NCBI GenBank assembly: GCA_030638405.1
Contig: DAOWER010000245.1
Location: forward strand, 1-5,185
Source of the DNA: Candidatus Eiseniibacteriota bacterium
GTDB lineage: Bacteria > Joyebacterota > Joyebacteria > Joyebacterales > Joyebacteraceae
Direction of reading: 5' to 3'
DNA length: 5,185 nucleotides
Position 1 is the stretch's first letter. Each line of letters starts with the position of its first letter. Of this stretch, positions 1 through 5,185 are shown piece after piece. The position numbers and the translations under genes were made by a program. The notes beneath the pieces are model-generated. The model searched no databases, was not told where the DNA came from, and saw nothing but the letters and a program-made list of their open reading frames with translations.

Positions 1-66
1 GGTCTCGGCCCCCGAGAAGAAGGCGGACATGATGAATCCGAAAGCTATGAGCAGGATGACTGGCAC
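1..66 (-). CDS. Second CNNM/DUF21-type membrane protein (CorB/CorC/HlyC-like), N-terminal fragment
   Basis: Only the first 22 codons are in the window; the gene continues past the left edge. The translation starts VPVILLIAFGF (initiator GTG read as Met), then IMSAFFSGAET. It is a hydrophobic helix ending in the S-G-x-E-T signature that opens the CNNM (DUF21) transmembrane domain. The complete gene just upstream has the same element (LFSGSETAFF). I chose the GTG at 66..64 because it preserves the whole first membrane helix and has a GGAGG about 11 nt upstream. An in-frame ATG at 30..28 would cut the helix in half. The start lies 3 nt after the upstream gene's TAG and in the same frame, so the two are almost certainly cotranscribed. 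The family is associated with Mg2+/Co2+ transport or efflux. The CBS and CorC_HlyC domains expected downstream are not visible, so the family call rests on this short stretch plus the tandem context. Confidence 0.72.
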   Translation of the reverse strand, partial: MPVILLIAFGFIMSAFFSGAET

Positions 67-69
67 GGT

Positions 70-1344
70 CTACTGATCCTCCGGCTCTTCGGGCTCGCCG
101 TCGTCGACTCTCACGACCCGCACGCTCGTGATCCGCTGCTCAACCACGGACTCGATCGTGAACTCGGCACCGTCGCGCTCGATCTTCTCCCCCTCGGACG
201 GAATGCGCCCGAAGGCATCCATCAGGTATCCACCCAGCGTCTCTACGCTTTCTCCCTCGAACGTGAGCTCCATGCTCTCGGCGAGTTCGTCCAGCCGGAC
301 CATGCCGTCGGCAATGAGTGTGCTTCTGTCGATTATGGTCAGGAGCGGCTCTTCCTGATCGTGCTCGTCGCGTATCTCGCCGACTATCTCCTCGATCAGG
401 TCCTCGAGCGTCACGAGCCCGGCCGTCCCGCCGTACTCGTCGACGACGACCGCGATGTGCGTGCGCCTGCGCTGCAGCTCCCGCAGGAGCTCTCCGGCGT
501 TCTTGCTCTCGGGCGTGAAGAGCGGTGGACGGAGGATGTCGGTGATGGGTCGATTGCGGTCGGTCTCCGTGTCAAACTTCAGAAGGTCCTTCGCGTAGAG
601 GATCCCGACGATGTGGTCGATGTCTCCTTCGTAGACGGGCACACGGGAGAAACCCAGCTTCTTCACGCCGTCGGTGGCCACGCCGACCGTCACCGTGTTG
701 TCGAAGCACTCCATGTCGACGCGCGGGACCATAAGCTCTCTGACGACCGTATCGCCGAACTCCATCACGCTGTCGATCATGTCGCGCTCGTCTTCCTCGA
801 GAGTTCCGCGCTCCTCGCTCAGAGCGACGATGGTGCGGAGTTCCTCGGCGGTGACGAACGGGCGTTCCTCGCCCGCCGCACCTCCGCCGAGTTTTCCGGC
901 CAGCGCATACAGAGCGCTGACGACCGGACTCAGCACGTTCATGACGACGGTCAGAAGACCTGAGTTTCTGCGGGCGACGTCGACGTTTCGCTGCATCGCG
1001 TACATCTTGGGCGCGACCTCACCGAGGACCAGGATCACGAACGTGACCACACCCACCTCGAGAGCGATGGTCAGTCCCTCCGGGTAGTGGTGGGCGCGGC
1101 TCAGCGCCAGCGCCGCGAGCGCTCCGAGAGAACCGGCGGCGACGTTGACGAGCGTGTTCCCGACCAGGATGGCTATGAGGAGCTTCTCCGGCTTCTCCAT
1201 CAGCCGCCGAACGCGGCTCTTGGGCGGCATCTCACCGAGGTCGAGCTTCGAGAGGGAAAAGAAGGCCGTCTCGGAGCCCGAGAAGAGGCCCGAGAAGTAG
1301 AGGAGTGCCGCGAATCCGATGCCGGCTGGGACTAGATAGGTCAT
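70..1344 (-). CDS. CNNM/DUF21-CBS pair-CorC_HlyC membrane protein (predicted Mg2+/divalent cation transporter or efflux protein)
   Basis: The 424-residue protein has the full family architecture. Residues about 4-150 form the CNNM (DUF21) membrane domain, with hydrophobic segments near 4-20, 56-82, 92-109 and 130-150. Its signatures are SGSETA (22-27), VGNTLVN (61-67) and LGEVAPK (107-113). A CBS pair covers about 195-325, with ELMVPRVDM (203-211), GILYAKDLL (247-255) and the hallmark stretch VVDEYGGTAGLVTLEDLIEE (300-319). A CorC_HlyC domain covers about 338-412, followed by a short acidic tail. Older databases call such proteins hemolysins, but characterised relatives (CorB, MpfA, CNNM) act in Mg2+ transport or efflux, and nucleotide binding by the CBS pair is a usual control point. 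E. coli YbeX/CorC, which also follows ybeY, lacks the membrane domain, so this is the CorB/YfjD type. The ATG at 1344 overlaps the ybeY TGA by 4 nt (ATGA). The preceding Shine-Dalgarno is weak (GAAG), which suggests translational coupling. Family is certain; the ion and direction are inferred. Confidence 0.93.
   Translation of the reverse strand: MTYLVPAGIGFAALLYFSGLFSGSETAFFSLSKLDLGEMPPKSRVRRLMEKPEKLLIAILVGNTLVNVAAGSLGALAALALSRAHHYPEGLTIALEVGVVTFVILVLGEVAPKMYAMQRNVDVARRNSGLLTVVMNVLSPVVSALYALAGKLGGGAAGEERPFVTAEELRTIVALSEERGTLEEDERDMIDSVMEFGDTVVRELMVPRVDMECFDNTVTVGVATDGVKKLGFSRVPVYEGDIDHIVGILYAKDLLKFDTETDRNRPITDILRPPLFTPESKNAGELLRELQRRRTHIAVVVDEYGGTAGLVTLEDLIEEIVGEIRDEHDQEEPLLTIIDRSTLIADGMVRLDELAESMELTFEGESVETLGGYLMDAFGRIPSEGEKIERDGAEFTIESVVEQRITSVRVVRVDDGEPEEPEDQ
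78..82 (-). promoter_or_regulatory. Shine-Dalgarno (GGAGG) for the second CNNM gene
   Basis: GGAGG on the minus strand lies within the last codons (Pro-Glu-Asp) of the upstream CNNM gene, 11 nt before the GTG at 66..64. The spacing is slightly long but workable. It supports the GTG over the internal ATG at 30..28 as the start. Confidence 0.5.
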
Positions 1345-1802
1345 CGTGTGTTCTTCGAAAGGGTCCGGAGGTACCTGTTCTCCAGGTTCCTCATCTTCGT
1401 GCGGGAGCGTGTGGTCTCGTGGTCGTGCCCCAGGAGATGCAGCACGCCGTGAGCCACGAGCTTGAAAATCTCGCGCTCGGGCGTTCGCCTGTAGCGCCGC
1501 GCCTGCGCAATCGCTCTGTCAGTTGAGATGACGACGTCACCGAGTATCCGCTCGAGTTCGTCCGGGTCTCCATCGACATCGGGGGGATCACCGTCGCGCA
1601 TGGCGAAGGCCAGCACGTCGGTCGTGCGGTCGACGTCGCGGTACGCGGCGTTGAGCTCCCTGACGAAGCTGTCGCGCGCGAACACTACGGTGAGGTCAGT
1701 GTCGCCTGCTCCGTGATCGTCCAGGATGAGGCCGACCAGGCGCCTGACGCCGGGCGTGTCTATCTTGAGCGCCCGCTGCCTGTTGTCTACTCTAAGCGAC
1801 AT
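1341..1802 (-). CDS. ybeY: YbeY, endoribonuclease / 16S rRNA maturation factor
   Basis: YbeY is a zinc-dependent protein needed for 16S rRNA 3'-end processing and 70S ribosome quality control. This 153-residue form matches the usual family length. The metal site is HGVLHLLGHDH at residues 118-128, with His118, His122 and His128 as ligands. The other family block is AYRDVDRTTDVLAFAM (53-68), with the conserved Tyr-Arg at 54-55; the common TDVLSFP here reads TDVLAFA. LGDVVIS (87-93) and the C-terminal MRNLENRYL helix are also typical. The start is the ATG at 1802 (MSLRVDNRQ), which overlaps the HD gene's TAG by 11 nt. The frame stays open upstream to about 1949, but that extension only re-reads the HD gene's repetitive tail in another frame, as arginine-rich PGRNRAGRNRTGRNR, and is rejected. 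The neighbours phoH upstream and a CorC-type gene downstream are the classical ybeY context. Confidence 0.95.
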   Translation of the reverse strand: MSLRVDNRQRALKIDTPGVRRLVGLILDDHGAGDTDLTVVFARDSFVRELNAAYRDVDRTTDVLAFAMRDGDPPDVDGDPDELERILGDVVISTDRAIAQARRYRRTPEREIFKLVAHGVLHLLGHDHETTRSRTKMRNLENRYLRTLSKNTR

Positions 1803-4212
1803 CCCCACCCCCGGCCGGTTCCTTCCCGTCCGGTTCCTTCCCGCTCTGTTCCTTCCCGGCCGGATCTCTCTGAGCAGCGGCGCCCTCGTTGCCCGGACGT
1901 TCGTGCGGTCCGACATCGCCCGGCGCCGAGTCGCCCTTCCCGTCCGCACCGTTCTCCGGAGATCCGCCGTTGTTCTGGTCGGGGTATCGCACGCGCTGGT
2001 GATACATTCCCGCGAGCACGCGGAAGAAGGCCTCTCGTATCTTGCGCAGGTCGGAAAGCGTCAGCTCAGCGTCGTCCAGCTGGTGATCGTGCCACCGCTT
2101 CTCGATGATCTCTTCGATCTCCGCCTCTATTCGCTTGGTGGTGATCGATTCGCCAATCGACCGGACGCGCGCCTCGATCGTATCGGCCAGCGCGATGATG
2201 GCCGACTCCTTGCTGCGCGGTCTGGGTCCGGGGTAGCTGTAGTCACCCCTGCCGATCTCGTCCGGGTTCTCCGCGTCTTCCAGCGCCCTGTTGTAGAAGT
2301 ACTCCATCACGCTGGTCCCGTGATGCTCACGGATGATGTCGACCAGCGGCTCCGGCAGTCCTTCTTTCTCGGCGAGCTCGACGCCATCCTTCACGTGTGC
2401 GCGGATGACCAGACTCGAGACCTTCGGCTTAAGACCGGTGTGTTTGCTGTCGTCCGGCTCGAGGCCCTGTTGGTTTTCGACGAAGTAGCCCGGCGCGACC
2501 AGTTTGCCTATGTCGTGGTAGTAGGACGCCACCCGGGCCAGAAGCCCGTTGGCACCGATGGCCTTCGCCGCCGCCTCTGAGAGGTTGCCCACCACGATGC
2601 TGTGATGGTAGGTCCCCGGAGACGACATGGCCATCTTCCGGAGCAGCGGCTTGTTCATGTCTGCCAGCTCGAGAAGCGTTATGTCGGTCGTCACCCTGAA
2701 CCCGCGCTCGAAGAGAGGCAGCGTCACGATGACGATCCCCATGCTCACGATGGCGTTCAGCCCGCCCCACCCGCACCGGCTCAGCGTCGAGATGCCGACG
2801 TCGACGTTCCAGATGTCAGCCACGAAGATGGCCAGGGCGTAAGTCACGACGACCCTGATTCCGGAGAGATAGAAGTCCTCGCGGTGCCTCACGCGCCTCA
2901 CCGAGTGAGCGGCGACGATGCCCGCAACCAGAGAGACGAGCATGAAGGGGAAGCCGAAGCCGGTGTATATGCCGGCCAGGAGCACGGTGACGACGGTCGA
3001 GATAACGGCCACCTCGAAGTCGAAGAGCATCGATGCCAGCATGGCGAGAACCGCGATCGGCACCAGATACTCCGACGCCCCCGGCATCCCGCGCACCGTT
3101 GCGGCGCCGGCCATCACGAGGACCACGAGCACCATGAAGAGCATCCTGTAGCGCGCGTCGAGAAGCATCCCCGCCCGCCTTACGCTCAGGTAGAGCACGA
3201 GCGAGCCCAGCAGCAAGAGCGCCACCAGGATCCTGCCGACCGACGGGAAGAACCGGATGGGCCCGGTCTCAAGCTGGAGGAGATCGCCGCGCGTGATGCC
3301 CATCGATCTCACGATGGCCACGTGTTCTTCAGTTATCCTCTGGCCACGGTGGAGTATGATCTCGTCCTTCTTGAAGTCTTGTCCGGTCTGCTCGCTGACG
3401 GCGTCACGAGCTTCCTGCCGTCTGCGTTCCGTCTCGCCCGAGTCGAAGCCGATGTTGCCCCGGATGAACGGCGAGACTATCTCACGCACGGCCTGCGCCC
3501 GTGTTCGGTCCTCCAACGCAAGCGCCGCCTCGCCCAGCACGACCTCCTCGATGCCATCGCGCCGCAGAAGGTCACGGATTCGCACCAAGCTCTCCGCATC
3601 ACCCCTGATCAGCATGACGGTCTGCTCGGCTGACGGAAGAACCCCGCGGGCGCTCAGTATCCCGGTTTCATAGAGCGCTTTCAGAATCTCGCGGGCGCTG
3701 TCCTCGACGCCGACCGCGGCGGCGGGGTCAGCGAGTATCTGTCGGGTCGTCTCTGACAGAGCGACTCCGAGCTGACCCAGCATGTCTTGCTTCTGGCGCG
3801 TCGACTCCGGGCCGCTACGAATGCCGAAGGCCCGGGACAGGAACTCGCCCAGGCGCCGGCGCTGCTCGGCCAGCACGCCCTCGTCAAGTTCGTACACCGG
3901 GGCGACGTCGCTGGCAGCGAGGTTCCGCTGCCCTTCAAGCTCGTCGGCGGGCTTCAGGACATCGAAGTCGAACGGCGCTGCTATCTCCTCGCGAGCGATC
4001 TGTCCGACCGACAATTCGACACCACTACCGGGGACGGCCGGCGGGAAGATGAGCTCGAGCAGCACGAGAAACGCCGCGACCATTGCGAGCCCGAGAACGA
4101 TCTTCCTTCTCACCGCCGCGTCGACTGCCCGCTCCTGCTGCCCCTCGCCCGCAAGAGACACGCGGTCCGCCCTGGCGCCGGCGTCTTTTCTTCGGCTAAG
4201 GAACCCGGCCAT
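1792..4212 (-). CDS. pgpH: PgpH-like 7TM-HD membrane phosphodiesterase (predicted cyclic di-AMP hydrolase)
   Basis: This 806-residue protein has the 7TMR-HD architecture of Listeria PgpH and Bacillus YqfF. A short basic cytoplasmic N-terminus leads into a membrane anchor at about 38-57. An extracytoplasmic 7TMR-HDED region spans about 60-320 (opening with EEIAAPFDFDVLK; later ILHRGQRITEEH at 286-297). Seven hydrophobic segments follow near 325-343, 354-372, 382-397, 399-415, 420-436, 452-470 and 483-501. The cytoplasmic HD domain spans about 520-735. Its metal ligands appear intact: YHHS (His536/537), YYHDIGK (His566-Asp567), RAHVKDG (His606), REHHGT (His630/631) and LADTIEA (Asp677). The YSYPGPRPRSKE block (658-669) is also characteristic. 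Characterised PgpH converts c-di-AMP to pApA. Residues about 746-806 are a low-complexity hydrophilic tail ending in GKEPx repeats. The ATG at 4212 shares one base with the phoH TGA and has AGGAGG at ideal spacing. The substrate is inferred from the family; no cyclase gene is in view. Confidence 0.9.
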   Translation of the reverse strand: MAGFLSRRKDAGARADRVSLAGEGQQERAVDAAVRRKIVLGLAMVAAFLVLLELIFPPAVPGSGVELSVGQIAREEIAAPFDFDVLKPADELEGQRNLAASDVAPVYELDEGVLAEQRRRLGEFLSRAFGIRSGPESTRQKQDMLGQLGVALSETTRQILADPAAAVGVEDSAREILKALYETGILSARGVLPSAEQTVMLIRGDAESLVRIRDLLRRDGIEEVVLGEAALALEDRTRAQAVREIVSPFIRGNIGFDSGETERRRQEARDAVSEQTGQDFKKDEIILHRGQRITEEHVAIVRSMGITRGDLLQLETGPIRFFPSVGRILVALLLLGSLVLYLSVRRAGMLLDARYRMLFMVLVVLVMAGAATVRGMPGASEYLVPIAVLAMLASMLFDFEVAVISTVVTVLLAGIYTGFGFPFMLVSLVAGIVAAHSVRRVRHREDFYLSGIRVVVTYALAIFVADIWNVDVGISTLSRCGWGGLNAIVSMGIVIVTLPLFERGFRVTTDITLLELADMNKPLLRKMAMSSPGTYHHSIVVGNLSEAAAKAIGANGLLARVASYYHDIGKLVAPGYFVENQQGLEPDDSKHTGLKPKVSSLVIRAHVKDGVELAEKEGLPEPLVDIIREHHGTSVMEYFYNRALEDAENPDEIGRGDYSYPGPRPRSKESAIIALADTIEARVRSIGESITTKRIEAEIEEIIEKRWHDHQLDDAELTLSDLRKIREAFFRVLAGMYHQRVRYPDQNNGGSPENGADGKGDSAPGDVGPHERPGNEGAAAQRDPAGKEQSGKEPDGKEPAGGGDVA
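1803..1812 (-). promoter_or_regulatory. G-rich, non-canonical ribosome binding region of ybeY
   Basis: The ybeY ATG is directly preceded by GGGGGTGGGG on the minus strand, which also codes for the Gly-Gly-Gly run near the end of the HD protein. No AGGAGG-like site is present at normal spacing. Initiation therefore probably relies on this G-tract or on ribosomes ending translation of the HD gene 11 nt further on. Confidence 0.35.
1816..1860 (-). repeat. 15-bp tandem repeat, three copies, encoding GKE(P/Q)x in the HD protein tail
   Basis: On the plus strand the units are 1816-1830 (CGGTTCCTTCCCGTC), 1831-1845 (same to base 13, then CT) and 1846-1860 (CTGTTCCTTCCCGGC). The core GTTCCTTCCCG is identical in all three. 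In the HD gene's frame they encode the run AGKEQSGKEPDGKEPAG at the extreme C-terminus. Because 15 is a multiple of three, copy-number change would keep that frame. The array ends 13 nt upstream of the ybeY ATG, so expansion or contraction would not alter the ybeY start region itself. Confidence 0.85.
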
Positions 4213-5185
4213 CAGTCGTCCTCCTGCGCTTGCTCTTCTCTGGTTCTGGCGTAGCGCTCGAACGCCTTGATGACTTCCCTTACTAGTCTGTGCCTCACTA
4301 CGTCGCTCTCGTTCAGGTAGACAAATTCGATACCTTTTATGTCCGTCAGTATCTCCTGGATCCTGACTAGGCCCGACATCTTCCTGCTTGTCAGGTCGAT
4401 CTGCGTGATGTCGCCGGTGACGACGGCGCGGGAATTGAACCCGAGTCTCGTCAGAAACATTTTCATCTGAGGCATCGTGCTGTTCTGCGCCTCGTCTAGG
4501 ATGACGAACGCGTCGTTCAGGGTGCGGCCCCTCATGTATGCGAGCGGAATGATCTCTATCGTGCCGATCTCGCTCAGTCTCCTGACGCGCTCCGGGTCCA
4601 TCATGTCGCGCAGGGCGTCGTAGAGCGGCCGGAGATACGGCGCGATCTTCTCCTGGTAGTCACCGGGGAGATAGCCGAGGCTCTCTCCGGCCTCTACGGC
4701 CGGCCGCACCAGCACGATCCGCTCGACCTCCTTCTGCCTGAGCGCCGCCACTGCCATCGCGACGGCGAGGTACGTCTTGCCGGTCCCGGCCGGGCCGATG
4801 GAGACGACGATATCGTGCTTCAGCATTGCGTCGACGTACTTCTTCTGGCCGACCGTCTTCGGCTCGACGGGCTTCTTCAGCCCCTTCAGGCGAGCCCCGT
4901 TGGCGTAGAACTGCGTCAGCTCCTCCGCGTGGTCCGACTGGACCATGCGGATGGCGTACGACACGTCCTCGCGCCTCACGGTGCGTCCCCGGCGCACGAG
5001 GTTCGCCATCTCGGTCAGGACCTTCTCAACCTTCTCGACCTCGTCGTCGTCACCGACGATGGTTATCTCCCCGCCGCGCGCGGTCACCTTCGCGTCAAAC
5101 GAGTCATGTATCAGTCGGAGATTGACGTCGTTCCGTCCGTACAGGTGGATCGAGTCAATGTCCTCGACGGAGATCTTGTGCTTCA
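4212..5185 (-). CDS. phoH: PhoH-family P-loop ATPase (YbeZ/PhoH), 5' end at or just past the window edge
   Basis: About 323 residues are visible, close to a typical full-length PhoH. The frame is open to the right edge. The GTG at 5087 is an internal valine: the 32 codons before it (KHKISVEDIDSIHLYGRN, then DVNLRLIHDSFDAK) match the PhoH N-terminal domain, where the LRLI...VTARGGEITIVGD stretch is conserved. The first two visible bases are TG in frame before AAG, so the true start codon may straddle the edge. Counting from that lysine, Walker A is GPAGTGKT (130-137), Walker B is VILDEAQN (227-234), and TGDITQIDL (256-264) and VVRHRLVREVIKAFE (295-309) follow. PhoH proteins are cytoplasmic ATPases linked to RNA metabolism. 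YbeZ works with YbeY in ribosome maturation, consistent with ybeY two genes on. The C-terminus is acidic (EEQAQEDD), and the TGA overlaps the next ATG by one base. Confidence 0.95.
   Translation of the reverse strand, partial: KHKISVEDIDSIHLYGRNDVNLRLIHDSFDAKVTARGGEITIVGDDDEVEKVEKVLTEMANLVRRGRTVRREDVSYAIRMVQSDHAEELTQFYANGARLKGLKKPVEPKTVGQKKYVDAMLKHDIVVSIGPAGTGKTYLAVAMAVAALRQKEVERIVLVRPAVEAGESLGYLPGDYQEKIAPYLRPLYDALRDMMDPERVRRLSEIGTIEIIPLAYMRGRTLNDAFVILDEAQNSTMPQMKMFLTRLGFNSRAVVTGDITQIDLTSRKMSGLVRIQEILTDIKGIEFVYLNESDVVRHRLVREVIKAFERYARTREEQAQEDD
4220..4225 (-). promoter_or_regulatory. Strong Shine-Dalgarno (AGGAGG) for the HD phosphodiesterase gene
   Basis: A perfect AGGAGG on the minus strand sits 7 nt before the ATG at 4212..4210, inside the last codons of phoH. 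It fixes that ATG as the start. It is the best ribosome binding site in the window, so the HD gene need not depend wholly on coupling to phoH. Confidence 0.8.

Noticed and set aside
28..30. ATG as the start of the second CNNM gene
   Set aside because: It would remove 12 residues of the first membrane helix; the GTG at 66..64 has a GGAGG upstream and fits the operon spacing.
361..963. Plus-strand frame of 200 codons opposite the CNNM gene
   Set aside because: It is antisense to the CBS-pair region, has no family motif, and is consistent with a GC-driven open frame.
70..1344. Hemolysin (toxin) function for the CNNM protein
   Set aside because: The HlyC-like label is historical. The CNNM, CBS and CorC_HlyC domains point to cation transport or its regulation, and nothing here suggests a toxin.
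1803..1949. N-terminal extension of YbeY (49 extra residues, arginine-rich GRNR repeats)
   Set aside because: It is the HD gene tail read in another frame. YbeY proteins start near MSLRVDNRQ, and the 153-residue form matches family length.
1726..2580. Plus-strand frame of 284 codons opposite the HD gene C-terminus and ybeY N-terminus
   Set aside because: It is antisense to two conserved genes and shows no recognisable motif; the mirrored codon bias explains its length.
2602..3633. Long plus-strand frame of 343 codons opposite the HD gene
   Set aside because: It is the antisense shadow of a well-supported gene in GC-rich DNA. Its translation is His/Asp/Arg-rich with no domain, and it has no partner genes on the plus strand.
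5072..5083. GC-rich palindrome-like CCGCGCGCGG stretch as a possible terminator or operator
   Set aside because: It lies within the conserved PhoH coding region (TARGGE), has no T-run, and is explained by codon choice.

Overview
This is a GC-rich window packed with genes, all on the minus strand, from a bacterial chromosome. It holds one housekeeping-type operon that continues past both edges. In transcription order (right to left) it reads: phoH (PhoH-family ATPase, 5' end at or just beyond the right edge), a PgpH-like 7TM-HD phosphodiesterase, ybeY (16S rRNA endonuclease/maturation factor), a full-length CNNM/DUF21-CBS-CorC_HlyC membrane protein, and the first 22 codons of a second protein of that last family, which runs off the left edge.

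The junctions are very tight. phoH and the HD gene share one base (TGATG). The HD gene and ybeY overlap by 11 nt. ybeY and the first CNNM gene overlap by 4 nt (ATGA). The two CNNM genes are 3 nt apart. There is no intergenic space for a promoter or terminator, and no stretch of 300 bases lacks a gene. The long plus-strand reading frames are antisense shadows of these genes.

The layout mixes two familiar arrangements: phoH-HD-ybeY as in Bacillus (phoH-yqfF-yqfG), and ybeZ-ybeY-corC-like as in E. coli. I therefore infer a GC-rich bacterium outside both groups, perhaps Deltaproteobacteria-like or an FCB-type/uncultured lineage. The sequence does not settle the phylum.

Functionally, PhoH and YbeY belong to RNA and ribosome metabolism. 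The HD protein is predicted to hydrolyse cyclic di-AMP at the membrane, and the CNNM proteins are predicted Mg2+ (divalent cation) transporters or regulators. The operon thus links ribosome quality, second-messenger turnover and ion homeostasis. I see no mobile element, CRISPR array, tRNA or rRNA. The most distinctive local feature is a 15-bp tandem repeat in the last codons of the HD gene, immediately upstream of the ybeY start. I found no evidence for a wholly new system; the interesting points are in gene order, start sites and the repeat.
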